A stretch of 64,000 bases of DNA from Collinsella aerofaciens (GTDB lineage Bacteria > Actinomycetota > Coriobacteriia > Coriobacteriales > Coriobacteriaceae): the NCBI RefSeq assembly GCF_028206995.1, contig NZ_JAQLFL010000004.1, positions 62,001 through 126,000 on the forward strand. The letters are read 5' to 3'. Under the pieces are notes generated by a model that did not search any database, was not told the DNA's origin, and saw nothing but the letters and a program-made list of their open reading frames with translations. This document shows, piece by piece, positions 22,360 through 30,766 of the stretch. Within the stretch, counting starts at the first letter, position 1. The number at the start of each line of letters is the position of its first letter. The position numbers were made by a program, and so were the translations under genes.

Positions 22360-23151
22360 TTACTCCTCGTCGTCCTCATCGTCCGAGAACAGGTCCAGAC
22401 GACTCACAAACAGGCCCTCCTTGCCCTCGCGCGCGGTAATGACCACGCGAGCGATGGCAAGCGAAATCTCGTAGAGCGAGAGCAGAGCGCCATACATGAG
22501 GCCCAGCGTAACGGGCGAGCCGTCGGGCGTAATCACAGCCGATCCCACAAGCAGGCCCACGTACACGTAGCGCCAGGCGCCGCGGAAGGCCGCGTAGGAC
22601 ACGATGTGGAAGACGGACAGGTAGAAGATGATGAGCGGCAGCTCAAACGCCACACCAAAGCCGATCATAAAGAGCAGCTCCATGTTGACGTAGTTCTCCA
22701 GATCGGGCAGCGCCGTGGCGACGGCCGAGGTCTCGCCGATGAGCCACTCAAAGCCTGCCGGGATAATGATGAAGTAGCAGAAGATGGCACCCAGGAAGAA
22801 CAGCACCGTCGAGGCGAGTACCGTAGGCACGACCCACTTGCGCTCGTTGGGACGCAGTGCCGGCAGGAAAAACGCCAGAATCTGCCAGATGATCATGGGC
22901 GTGCACATGACCACGGCCATCTTGATGGCCAGCGAGAAGCGCAGGCCAAAGCCGCCGAGCGTGGTGGTGATGTAGAACTTACCGTCCGGCACAAACGAGC
23001 GGATGGGATCTTCCAGGATATCGAGCACCACGGGCGTGGCGAAGTACAGCACGATAGCGGCGGCAAACACCGACACGACCACGATAGTCAGACGGCGACG
23101 GAGCTCTCCCAGGTGATCGAAGAGCGGCATACGCGCAGGTCCGATAGGCAT
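22360..23151 (-). CDS. tatC: Sec-independent protein translocase TatC
   Basis: Core of the twin-arginine export complex, which recognises RR signal peptides of folded, often cofactor-bearing proteins. 263 residues with six predicted membrane helices; the N-terminus carries MPLFDHLGELRRRL, the conserved docking motif. Other signatures are SFVPDGKFYITTTLGGF and FGVAFELPLIIFYLSV. The C-terminal tail is acidic (SDDEDDEE). Its ATG overlaps the tatB stop by one base (TAATG), and hypA follows closely. Confidence 0.95.
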   Translation of the reverse strand: MPIGPARMPLFDHLGELRRRLTIVVVSVFAAAIVLYFATPVVLDILEDPIRSFVPDGKFYITTTLGGFGLRFSLAIKMAVVMCTPMIIWQILAFFLPALRPNERKWVVPTVLASTVLFFLGAIFCYFIIIPAGFEWLIGETSAVATALPDLENYVNMELLFMIGFGVAFELPLIIFYLSVFHIVSYAAFRGAWRYVYVGLLVGSAVITPDGSPVTLGLMYGALLSLYEISLAIARVVITAREGKEGLFVSRLDLFSDDEDDEE

Positions 23152-23753
23152 TACTCATCGCCTCCCTTCGGGGTGTCGGCGGCAGCGGCCTCGTCCTCGT
23201 CCTCGTCCTCGGCCTCGAGCTCGCGAGCGAGCTGGTCGACGACGGCCTTGCGCTTGCGGGGACGACGGGCATAGAGGTCGGCCGTCGTGGGCTCTGCCGG
23301 CTCAGGCTCGGGCTCCGGTTCTGCAGCAGGCTCAGGCTCGACGACAGGCTCAGCGGCAGCGGCAGGCTCGGCACCCTCGGCCTCGGACTCCTCAGCAGCA
23401 CCCTCGCCCTCGGCGGCAGCCTCGCTCGCGGCCTTCTCGGCAGCAAGACGGGCGCGACGCTCGGCAAAGGTCTCCTTCTTGGCGGGCGCTGCCGTCTCGG
23501 CGGCATCCTCGTCCGCATCGGAATCGTCGTCGGTCGCAGCAGCCTTCTTGGGCTTGACCGGGGCCGAAGCGGCCTCGCTCACCGGATCGATAATCTCGGA
23601 CTGAACAACGGCCGTCATCTTTTCCTGCGTCTCGCGGAACTGACGGATGGCACGGCCGATCGTGCGGCCCATCTGCGGGAGCTTATCCGGGCCAAACAGC
23701 AAAAAGCCGAAGACCACGATGATCGCGAGCTCACCCTCTCCAATACCAAACAC
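23151..23753 (-). CDS. tatB: TatA/TatB-family translocase subunit with long acidic tail
   Basis: Single-span partner of TatC. The N-terminus FGIGEGELAIIVVFGFLLFG with DKLPQMGRTIG is the typical TatA/B membrane helix and hinge, followed by an amphipathic helix. Total length of 200 residues is longer than usual; residues 60-200 are Glu/Ala/Pro-rich low complexity ending KRKAVVDQLARELEAEDEDEDE. The start is GTG at 23753 with GGAGG five bases upstream, which gives the expected short N-terminus; a longer frame upstream was rejected. Whether it behaves as TatA or TatB cannot be decided. Confidence 0.88.
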   Translation of the reverse strand: MFGIGEGELAIIVVFGFLLFGPDKLPQMGRTIGRAIRQFRETQEKMTAVVQSEIIDPVSEAASAPVKPKKAAATDDDSDADEDAAETAAPAKKETFAERRARLAAEKAASEAAAEGEGAAEESEAEGAEPAAAAEPVVEPEPAAEPEPEPEPAEPTTADLYARRPRKRKAVVDQLARELEAEDEDEDEAAAADTPKGGDE

Positions 23754-23906
23754 ACATACCTCCAAGGCTCGATGTGAGTCGAGCCCGCACCGCGCCATTC
23801 GGCCGGAACTCGTCTATTCATTCGGTCAAGTATAGCGCCCGGACGCCAAAACGTCCGAGCGCATCACAAACATATGCCAAACGGCACGCCCTTTTGGGGG
23901 CAAAGA

Positions 23907-24221
23907 TTATGCAGCGGTGATCGAAATCTCTTGGTCGACACCCAACAGCTGAACCACGCGCATCACCGGGGGCTGCACATTGGTGCAGCTAAAGCGCTTG
24001 CCGTGGTCGACCGCGTGGTGTGCGGCGCCCACGAGCACGCCAATGCCCGTCGAATCGATGTAGCTCACCTGGGCAAAATCGAGCTCAACGGCCTCAGTGG
24101 GCTGCTCGAGCGCCAGGTCGATGGCATTGCGCAAGCTATCGGCGTTAGAGATATCGATCTCGCCGGCCACCTTAATGGTGTAGAGCTCTGGCGTGGGGTT
24201 GGTGGAAATACCCAAATCCAT
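23907..24221 (-). CDS. STAS-domain anti-anti-sigma factor
   Basis: A 104-residue stand-alone STAS protein of the SpoIIAA/RsbV type, which binds an anti-sigma kinase when its serine is unphosphorylated. The phosphorylatable serine is Ser57 in YIDSTGIGVLVGA; VAGEIDISNADSLRNAID is the N-terminal strand-helix. No kinase or sigma factor gene is adjacent, so it is an orphan and its partner lies elsewhere. AAAGGAG precedes the ATG. Confidence 0.9.
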   Translation of the reverse strand: MDLGISTNPTPELYTIKVAGEIDISNADSLRNAIDLALEQPTEAVELDFAQVSYIDSTGIGVLVGAAHHAVDHGKRFSCTNVQPPVMRVVQLLGVDQEISITAA

Positions 24222-24272
24222 GTATACGCTCCTTTACGTATCGAAAGTGCGGATAGTACGGGAAGCCGCGCG

Positions 24273-25577
24273 TTAGGCGCGCTCGGCACGCGCAAGCTCG
24301 GCAGCGACGAGCTTAACAGCCAGCACCAGCACATCGAGCGCGGCCTCCAGGTCCTCGACCGTGGGATAGCTCGGCGCGATGCGGATGTTGGTGTCGCGCG
24401 GATCCTTGCCATAAGGCCAGGTGGCACCAGCCGGCGTGAGCTTGACGCCCAGGTCGGCGCAGAGCGCGGCGACCTTCCGGGCCGAGCCCTCGGGACCATC
24501 GAAGCTTACAAAGTAGCCGCCGCGGGGGTGCGTCCAGGTGGCGCAGCCCGTGTCGCCCAAGCCCTCGGTGAGCTTTCGCTCGACAGCCTCAAAGCGCGGG
24601 CGCAGGAACTCGGCATGCTTTTTCATGTGCTCCTTGACCGCCTCGATGGTGGGAAGGAAGCGCACGTGACGCAGCTGGTTGAGCTTATCGGCGCTGATGA
24701 GGCCGGCCTTCAGGCGCTTGGAGAACTCCGCGATAACCGCGGGGCTCGCACCGATAAAGCCGATACCGGCACCCGGGAAGGTGATCTTGGACGTCGAGGC
24801 GAATGCCACCACGCGGTCCTCGGTGCCCGCCGCGCGGGCAAGATCAAAGATGTTGGCGAGCTCGTCGGTCTCGTCGTACAGGTCGTGCACGCAGTAGGCG
24901 TTGTCCCAGAAGATGCGGAAATCGGGCGCGGCCGTGTGCATCTCGACCAGGCGGCGCACGGTGTCCTCGCTAAAGGTGATACCCGTGGGGTTGGAATACT
25001 TGGGCACGCACCAGATGCCCTTGATGGAATCGTCGGCGGCAACGAGACGCTCGATCTCGTCCATGTCGGGGCCGTTGTCGGTCATCGCGACGGGGACGTT
25101 CTCGATACCCAGGTCGGCGGTGATGCCAAAGTGGCGGTCGTAGCCGGGAACAGGGCACAGGAACTTGACCTTCTTGCCGTCATGCGCGGCCTCGTAAGCC
25201 TCCCAAGGCTCGCTGCCGCACGAGCCGCAGCGCCAGAACATACCGGCGATATCGTGCTCAATCAGCAGGCTCGATGAACCCAGCACGAGCGTCTGCTCGG
25301 CGGGGCAGCCCAAGAACCCCCCTGCCAGCTTGCGTGCCGAGGGAATGCCCTCAAAGCAGCCGTAGTTGGAGCAGTCGACATTGCCGTCGTGCAGATCGGC
25401 ATCGGCATTGAGGATATCGAGCATGGGTCGAGAGATGTCCACCTGGGAGGGCGACGGCTTGCCGCGGGCCATATCGAGCGCCAGGCCCTTGGCCTTGACC
25501 TCGGCGACCTCGGCTTTGAGCACCTCGATGGCGGCATCGAGTTCGGTGGTTTCCATCTTCTGGTAGATCGTCTGCAT
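24273..25577 (-). CDS. PLP-dependent aminotransferase, aspartate aminotransferase-like (type Ic)
   Basis: A 434-residue class I/II fold aminotransferase of the group annotated as aspartate aminotransferase-like (PF12897 type). The PLP lysine is in FASTSKITFPGAGIGF; CVPKYSNPTG and FWDNAYCVHDLYDE hold the cofactor-binding Asn and Asp/Tyr. The N-terminal stretch LDMARGKPSPSQVDISRPMLD is characteristic. Substrate is probably an acidic or small amino acid, but that is only family-based. Transcribed alone; starts at ATG 25577 after AAAGG. Confidence 0.88.
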   Translation of the reverse strand: MQTIYQKMETTELDAAIEVLKAEVAEVKAKGLALDMARGKPSPSQVDISRPMLDILNADADLHDGNVDCSNYGCFEGIPSARKLAGGFLGCPAEQTLVLGSSSLLIEHDIAGMFWRCGSCGSEPWEAYEAAHDGKKVKFLCPVPGYDRHFGITADLGIENVPVAMTDNGPDMDEIERLVAADDSIKGIWCVPKYSNPTGITFSEDTVRRLVEMHTAAPDFRIFWDNAYCVHDLYDETDELANIFDLARAAGTEDRVVAFASTSKITFPGAGIGFIGASPAVIAEFSKRLKAGLISADKLNQLRHVRFLPTIEAVKEHMKKHAEFLRPRFEAVERKLTEGLGDTGCATWTHPRGGYFVSFDGPEGSARKVAALCADLGVKLTPAGATWPYGKDPRDTNIRIAPSYPTVEDLEAALDVLVLAVKLVAAELARAERA

Positions 25578-25726
25578 GGGTGCGACCTTTCGCGAAGCGG
25601 TACGTTGCAGTTCGTCTAAGTATAGACCGCCACCGCCGCAAGGGTATGAAGCCGTGATAGATTAAGTCCATCGCAATAAATTACGAAACGCCGCGCATGC
25701 CGGCGTGGGGCGCCCAAGGAGGCACT

Positions 25727-25981
25727 ATGGAGTACGGATCGTTCCAGGCCGAGGAATTCGGCGACCTGCAGCGCCTGGTCGACGGGCTGTTTTATGACCG
25801 CCACGCCATCGACCGCCTGGATCTCATCGTGCAGGCCGAGATCTTGGACCTCGCGCCCGACCTTATGGAAATCGTGAACCTTTTGCCGCCCGGCTACTAC
25901 GACCGCCAATCGCTTTGCGACCAGCTCAACTCGGCCCTTGCCGCCCACGGCTGGGGCGCCGTCTACGGCACCGTGGAATAA
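25727..25981 (+). CDS. Small acidic protein, unknown
   Basis: An 84-residue protein, acidic and hydrophobic in alternation, with EEFGDLQRLVDGLFYDRHAI and LDLAPDLMEIVNLLPPGYYD. No membrane segment and no recognised domain. The ATG at 25727 has an excellent AAGGAGG five bases upstream; an in-frame ATG at 25697 is rejected. It sits between the divergent aminotransferase gene and a strong terminator, so it is very likely real. Confidence 0.7.
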   Translation: MEYGSFQAEEFGDLQRLVDGLFYDRHAIDRLDLIVQAEILDLAPDLMEIVNLLPPGYYDRQSLCDQLNSALAAHGWGAVYGTVE

Positions 25982-25984
25982 GCC

Positions 25985-26050
25985 TAGTCATTTAAGAACG
26001 TCCCCAATGACTAAAACGCCGCTTGTGATGGTGTTCACAGGCGGCGTTTT
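25985..26050. terminator. Palindrome plus bidirectional terminator
   Basis: TAGTCATT (25985-25992) pairs with AATGACTA (26006-26013) around a GAACGTCCCC core, then AAAACGCCGCTTGTGA (26013-26028) pairs with TCACAGGCGGCGTTTT (26035-26050) with one wobble. The second hairpin has A/T runs on both sides and ends both the small plus-strand gene and nhaA. Confidence 0.85.
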
Positions 26051-26067
26051 CAAACTTGTATGTGCTT

Positions 26068-27426
26068 TTACTCGCCCTTGGGCGCGGGGTGTTTGCAAAC
26101 CACGCTCATGTAGATCATGCCGAGCACGGCAGCGGTGACCGAACCGGCAAGAATGGCAGCCTTGGCGGCAAGAACCTCAAACTCGGCCGTCGGGAAGGCA
26201 AGGCCGCTGATGAGAATCGACATCGTAAAGCCGATGCCACCCAGAATGCCCACACCGGCAATCATGTGCCAGTTGACATTGCGCGGCAGCTCGCAAGCCT
26301 TAAGCTTGACTAGGGCAAACGTCATGCCAAAGATGCCGATCGGCTTGCCCAGCAACATGCCAAAGTACACGCCGAGCGTCACCGGGTCGGTGAGTAGCGT
26401 GCTCATGTCCACGCCCACCAGGCGAACCTGTGCGTTCACGAACGCAAAGATCGGCAGGATCACAAAGTTGACCGGCGTGGAGATCAGACGCTCCATGCGG
26501 ATGAGCGGCGGGGTCACGCGGTGCATGACGCGCTCGACCTTGGTGGTCGAGACGGTAAAGTCATGCTGACCCAGGATGTGCGCCTCGTCATCGTAGCGGT
26601 CATCGAGCAGCGGCAGGCACTCCCCCAACCAATCGGTAAGGCTGTCGAGCTTAACACCGCACTTGGCCGGGATGGTAAAGGCCAAGATGACGCCAGCAAG
26701 CGTGGCATGTACGCCGCTCTTGAACATGCAGAACCACAGCAGCAGACCCAGTACCGAATACGGGGCAAGGCGGTAATGCTGCGTCTTGTTGAGCCACACG
26801 AGCGCGCAGGTCACAAGCGCGGCGGCGCCCAACCAAAACGGATTGGGGCTCTGGCCGTAGAAGATGGCGATGGCGGCGATGGAAATGAGGTCGTCGGCGA
26901 TGGCGAGCGTCGAGAAGAACACGCGCACGCCGTTGGGCACGCGATTGCCCAAAAGCGACAGCACGCCCAGCGCAAAGGCAATATCGGTTGCCATGGGAAT
27001 GGCCCAGCCGTTGTGCGCGCCGGCATGGTTAAAGATCAGATAGATGCAGGCGGGAACGACGACGCCGCCCACGGCCGCCAGCATGGGAAGCATAGCCTGG
27101 CGCGGGTTTTTGAGCTCGCCAACTGTCATCTCGTACTTGAGCTCAATGCCCACCAACAAAAAGAAAATCGCCATGAGGAAGTCGTTGACGAAAAGCTCGA
27201 CGGTGAGGCCAGCCGTCAAATGCCCCAGACCCACATACAGCGGGGTCTCCAAAAAGTGATGGATGGCCTCGTAGGCATCGGTATTAGCGCAAATGACGGC
27301 GGCGATGGCGGCGAAGACCATGACGGCGGCGGAAATCGTGCCGTTCTCGGCGATGCGCTCCCAGATGTCGTGACGTTCAAAGCGCTTGCGCTCGCGAACG
27401 TTGAACAGCTGCTCAGTTGCTGCCAT
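26068..27426 (-). CDS. nhaA: Na+/H+ antiporter NhaA
   Basis: Exchanges sodium for protons across the membrane, keeping cytoplasmic pH and Na+ in range. 452 residues and about twelve membrane helices. Hallmarks: ATDIAFALGVLSLLG and TLAIADDLISI, whose two adjacent aspartates carry the transported ions; GIELKYEMTVGEL is conserved in the periplasmic half. An extended cytoplasmic loop (WLGECLPLLDDRYDDEAH) and a long N-terminus make it larger than the E. coli protein (388). Single gene between two terminators. Confidence 0.94.
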   Translation of the reverse strand: MAATEQLFNVRERKRFERHDIWERIAENGTISAAVMVFAAIAAVICANTDAYEAIHHFLETPLYVGLGHLTAGLTVELFVNDFLMAIFFLLVGIELKYEMTVGELKNPRQAMLPMLAAVGGVVVPACIYLIFNHAGAHNGWAIPMATDIAFALGVLSLLGNRVPNGVRVFFSTLAIADDLISIAAIAIFYGQSPNPFWLGAAALVTCALVWLNKTQHYRLAPYSVLGLLLWFCMFKSGVHATLAGVILAFTIPAKCGVKLDSLTDWLGECLPLLDDRYDDEAHILGQHDFTVSTTKVERVMHRVTPPLIRMERLISTPVNFVILPIFAFVNAQVRLVGVDMSTLLTDPVTLGVYFGMLLGKPIGIFGMTFALVKLKACELPRNVNWHMIAGVGILGGIGFTMSILISGLAFPTAEFEVLAAKAAILAGSVTAAVLGMIYMSVVCKHPAPKGE

Positions 27427-27639
27427 GGGCGGCTCCTTTCACGGGATGGCTCCCGTCTTAAAAAAGCACGGCCCGCCCAAGTGGCGGCGCCGCGCTCTAA
27501 CGTATTACGCTTGCATCTAGCCTACCCTGCACGACAAGCACGCAGGCGTGGCCGAAAAGCGGAACCACAGGTTGAACATTATTTGCTCAACGGCACGGGC
27601 ACGCCTGTCCAAGAGACGACGCGGCGCCGTGCACAAAAA

Positions 27640-27674
27640 ACGACCGGAGCGCGGGGCGTCCGCGATCCGGTCGT
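27640..27674 (-). terminator. Terminator after ppaC
   Basis: ACGACCGG (27640-27647) pairs with CCGGTCGT (27667-27674); on the minus strand six T follow. It lies about 20 bases after the end of ppaC. Confidence 0.85.
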
Positions 27675-27693
27675 GGCGTTTGGTCAACTAAAC

Positions 27694-28617
27694 CTAGCAG
27701 GCGGCCATGATGGGAGCAGCAACCTGCTTCTTACGGGAGAGGACGCCCGGCATCCAGACGCCGTCGTGCTCGTCGGCAATGCCCAGGCCCTTCTGAGCAG
27801 CCTCGGTCTCGCCCTCGAGCAGGACCTGCGAGCCTTCCTCCATGATGTCGGTGATGCACAGGACAATGCCGTCAGCACCCTTCTCGGCGGCGTAGGCGCG
27901 CATGGCCTCGCGGATCTCGTCGATCATACCGAGCGCACGGCTCTTGTCGACGGTCTCGTACTGGCCGATGAGCAGCTTCTTGCCGGCGGGCTCGAACATC
28001 TTGATGTCGTTGCCAACCATCTCGGCTGCGGTGAAGGAGCCGGACGGGCGGGTGAGGAAGACCTCCATGCCAAACTTGACCGGGTAGACGCCCACCTGCT
28101 CGCCGAGCTTGGCGGCGACGGCGCGGTCGACATCGGTGGTAGTGGGGCTCTTGAGCATGAGCGTGTCGGTCATCATGGCCGAGAGCAGCAGCTTGGCCTG
28201 AACGTCGGAAAGCTCAACGCCGAGCACGCCGGCGAGCTTGGTGACGATGGTGCAGCTGGAGCCCCAGGGCAGGCAGATGTAGTGCAGCGGGCCGGCGGTC
28301 TCGAAGTCGCCGATGCGGTGGTGGTCGACGACGCCAAAGACCGTGGCGTCCTTAAGACCGGCGACGGACTGGGCAGACTCGTTGTGGTCGGTGAGGACGA
28401 CGAGCTGACCGGCCTCGACGGACTCGATCACGCGGGGCTCGGCAATGCCGGCGTCGGCGAGCAGCTTGGCGGACTCGGCCGGAAGCTGACCAAGGGCGCA
28501 GGCCTCGTAGGTGTTGCCGGCATACTCAACCTGGTTGAGCAGCTGGGACAGGACGACGGCGCTCATGATGGCGTCGTTATCGGGGTTCTGGTGACCAAAG
28601 ACAAGAACGTTTGCCAT
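27694..28617 (-). CDS. ppaC: Manganese-dependent inorganic pyrophosphatase
   Basis: Family II pyrophosphatase, hydrolysing PPi made by nucleic-acid and protein synthesis. 307 residues of the DHH/DHHA2 fold: metal ligands in GHQNPDNDAI (His9, Asp13, Asp15), VVLTDHNE, and the DHH motif VVDHHRIGDF; the C-terminal domain ends GVLSRKKQVAAPI, with the conserved RKKQ used for substrate binding. No regulatory CBS domains. The start ATG at 28617 follows GGAGG. Confidence 0.95.
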   Translation of the reverse strand: MANVLVFGHQNPDNDAIMSAVVLSQLLNQVEYAGNTYEACALGQLPAESAKLLADAGIAEPRVIESVEAGQLVVLTDHNESAQSVAGLKDATVFGVVDHHRIGDFETAGPLHYICLPWGSSCTIVTKLAGVLGVELSDVQAKLLLSAMMTDTLMLKSPTTTDVDRAVAAKLGEQVGVYPVKFGMEVFLTRPSGSFTAAEMVGNDIKMFEPAGKKLLIGQYETVDKSRALGMIDEIREAMRAYAAEKGADGIVLCITDIMEEGSQVLLEGETEAAQKGLGIADEHDGVWMPGVLSRKKQVAAPIMAAC

Positions 28618-28764
28618 GGATATCCTCCACTTGATATGTGTACTTGGACGAGGCTATGGTAGCACGCTGGCGCCGAACCTTATGAGACGCAAGGGCCGCG
28701 GCGCAATTTGGGGCGAGCCTGGGGGCGAAGTCTGCCCCCTTGTACCACCGCCCTCCTGCACCGA

Positions 28765-29718
28765 CTATTTACCGGCGGCGCGCAGGGCTACGTAGGCGGC
28801 ACCGATGATGCCGGCGTCGTTTCCGAGCGAAGCGACCTTAATGGGCGTCTCGTGCGAGGCAGAGAGCGCGTACTGCTTAAAGTGCTCGCGAACCTTGTCG
28901 AGATAAACATCGGCCGAAGCGGACGCGCCGCCACCGATCAGGAACATCTCGGGGTCGACCACGTTGGCGATAAGCGCCAGGGCGCGGCCAAGGTAGTCGG
29001 CCATGGTGTCGGCTGCGGCCAGCGCGAGCTTGTCGCCCTCGCGGCAGGCCTGGAACACGTCCTTGGAATCGGAGGGGCCGGTGAGCTCGATGGGCTCGAC
29101 GCCCGCCTTCTTGCACTCGGCAAGGTAGTTGCTCACCACGCCGGTGGCGCTGGAATACTGCTCCAGATGGCCATGGCCGCCACAGCCGCAGGTGCGCTCC
29201 TCGGCCGGGTTCAGGCACATGTGGCCAATCTCGCCGCCGGCGCCCACAACGCCCGATACCACGTCGCCGTTAACGATAACGCCGCCGCCCACGCCGGTAC
29301 CGATGGTGACCATCACCACGTTCTGCACGCCCTTGGCAGAACCGAGCCAGGCCTCGCCCATGGCAGCGGCGTTGGCATCGTTCTCATACTTAACGACCGC
29401 GTCGGGGCAGTGCTTCTGAATGGCGATCCTCAGCTCGGGCAGGTTAATGGCAATGTTGGCCTTGACCTTGGCATCGCCCGACGCCGGGATGGGGCACGGA
29501 ACGGCCAGGCCAATGCCCGCCGCAAAGGCACGCGGAATCTGGGCCTTGGCGACCACCTGGTCGATAGCCTCGGTCACCGCGGCAAAGCCCGCAGCGTCAA
29601 CGATGGGAGGCGTGGGCACGCTGGCCTTGGCAAGCAGGTTGCCGTCCTCGTCGAACAGGCCCTCCTTAACCGAAGTGCCGCCGACGTCGATGCCGATGTA
29701 GTACTGCTTAGGTTCCAT
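28765..29718 (-). CDS. ROK-family sugar kinase, glucokinase-like
   Basis: Phosphorylates glucose or a related hexose with ATP. 317 residues with the ATP phosphate-binding loop GIDVGGTSVKEGLFD at the N-terminus and the ROK zinc motif GGEIGHMCL ... CGCGGHGHLEQYSSA. The spacing of the zinc ligands is typical of glucokinases of Gram-positives. Start ATG 29718 (MEPKQYYIGIDVGG) follows AAAGGTGGG; an upstream in-frame start is rejected. It is separated by a terminator from the beta-glucoside PTS genes but could use the glucose they release. Confidence 0.88.
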   Translation of the reverse strand: MEPKQYYIGIDVGGTSVKEGLFDEDGNLLAKASVPTPPIVDAAGFAAVTEAIDQVVAKAQIPRAFAAGIGLAVPCPIPASGDAKVKANIAINLPELRIAIQKHCPDAVVKYENDANAAAMGEAWLGSAKGVQNVVMVTIGTGVGGGVIVNGDVVSGVVGAGGEIGHMCLNPAEERTCGCGGHGHLEQYSSATGVVSNYLAECKKAGVEPIELTGPSDSKDVFQACREGDKLALAAADTMADYLGRALALIANVVDPEMFLIGGGASASADVYLDKVREHFKQYALSASHETPIKVASLGNDAGIIGAAYVALRAAGK

Positions 29719-29772
29719 GGGAGCCCACCTTTCTCGTTTAAACATTGCCTGTATGGTACCGCTCCCAAGGCA

Positions 29773-29813
29773 AAAACCTACCAAAAAGGGACAGGTTTAT
29801 TTTGGCAGGTTTT
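29773..29813. repeat. TTTTGGC-type palindrome
   Basis: AAAACCTACCAAAA (29773-29786) pairs with TTTTGGCAGGTTTT (29800-29813) with one G-U wobble in RNA. A relative, also beside a sugar-related gene, lies at 33672-33751. Confidence 0.6.
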
Positions 29814-29872
29814 ATCTGGGGAAACGCAAATGGCTGCCCAACAGGCCGCGCAAGACCATCCCCAAAAATAAA

Positions 29873-29901
29873 GGCGCCGGGAGGCGGAGGCTCCCGGCGC
29901 C
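29873..29901 (-). terminator. Terminator of the beta-glucoside PTS operon
   Basis: GGCGCCGGGAG (29873-29883) pairs with CTCCCGGCGCC (29891-29901), an 11-bp stem; the minus strand continues TTTATTTTT. It follows the stop of the IIA gene by about 60 bases. Confidence 0.85.
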
Positions 29902-29959
29902 CGTCAAAGGGACTATGTTGTCTATTGGACCTCACGGTCCGTCGCGGCGATAACGCCGA

Positions 29960-30292
29960 TTAGGCCTTAAGTGCCTGCAACTGCTTGTGAATCTCGATGA
30001 GCTCCGTCGCCATGACGCGCATGGTCTCGGTGCCAGCCATCTGGTCCTCGGCATGCAGCAAAATCAACGGGGCCTCGCCGTTACGCTCGCCGTTGGCCTC
30101 CTTCTTCAGAAGCCCCATGTGAACATCGTGGCCACCGTTATAGGCCTCATCGCCCTGCTTGATAAGCTCCTCGGCGGCGTCAAAATCGCCCTCCTTGGCC
30201 TTTTGCACGGCATTGATGTACATGCTCTTGGCGGTACCGACGTAGCTGATGATCTCGAAGCAGGTCATCTGCAGTTCGTTCATATCCTCCAT
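29960..30292 (-). CDS. PTS lactose/cellobiose-family IIA component
   Basis: Phosphocarrier of the LacF/ChbA type, a helical bundle of about 110 residues. The phosphohistidine is in APLILLHAEDQMAGT, and the nearby Asp in EDQ matches the metal-binding site of the trimer. The start is uncertain: ATG at 30292 is used; a GTG right after the IIB stop (30301) or ATG 30283 are possible. Last gene of the operon bgl-IIC-IIB-IIA, directly followed by a terminator. Confidence 0.9.
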   Translation of the reverse strand: MEDMNELQMTCFEIISYVGTAKSMYINAVQKAKEGDFDAAEELIKQGDEAYNGGHDVHMGLLKKEANGERNGEAPLILLHAEDQMAGTETMRVMATELIEIHKQLQALKA

Positions 30293-30301
30293 GCGGAGCA
30301 C

Positions 30302-30604
30302 CTAGCCCATCACGCTGACGCAGTGGTCGATGATGCCGGCAGCATTCATGCGGCCGTAGTCGACCATGTTGATGACTTCGACCGGAAAACGACCGGCGGC
30401 TTCCTTCTCAAAATCGCCCTTGGTGTAGCCGATCTGCGGGCCAAGCAGCAACATGTCGCACTCGTCCAGGTGATCGTGGGCCTCGTTCATGGGACGAGCC
30501 TCGACCTCGATATCCAGACCACGGTTTGCAACCTCGGCCTGCATCTTCTGGACCAGCAGGCTCGTGGACATACCGGCATTGCAGCAGAGCATGATCTTCT
30601 TCAT
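30302..30604 (-). CDS. PTS lactose/cellobiose-family IIB component
   Basis: 100-residue EIIB of the cellobiose/lactose family; Cys8 in MLCCNAGMSTSLLV is the phosphorylated cysteine. The remaining fold (PMNEAHDHLDECDMLLLGPQIGY) is standard. Expected substrate is a beta-glucoside such as cellobiose, given the GH1 phospho-beta-glucosidase in the operon. GGAGG is placed well before the ATG. The 160 bases separating it from the IIC gene contain a hairpin at 30707-30737. Confidence 0.93.
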   Translation of the reverse strand: MKKIMLCCNAGMSTSLLVQKMQAEVANRGLDIEVEARPMNEAHDHLDECDMLLLGPQIGYTKGDFEKEAAGRFPVEVINMVDYGRMNAAGIIDHCVSVMG

Positions 30605-30706
30605 GGTTTCCTCCTTATAACTGCGCGGCGCGCAGACGACAACTGGTTGTATTCCTTGCGGCTATTGTGCCCACCCCCCCTGCATCTTTACACAAGGGAG
30701 AGAGCC

Positions 30707-30737
30707 GCGGGCACCGGCACCGCGTACCGGCGCCCGC
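30707..30737. repeat. Intra-operon hairpin between IIC and IIB
   Basis: GCGGGCACCGG (30707-30717) pairs with CCGGCGCCCGC (30727-30737) with one mismatch. It is located within the operon, so may be an attenuator or RNA-processing site that tunes expression of the downstream IIB and IIA genes. No T-run on the minus strand. Confidence 0.45.
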
Positions 30738-30766
30738 AAAGGTAAAAGGGACGAACGTTAGGCGTT

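Noticed and set aside
26521..28662. 713-codon plus-strand open frame opposite nhaA and ppaC
   Set aside because: Same effect: the minus-strand genes are clearly NhaA and PpaC, and the frame runs through terminators.
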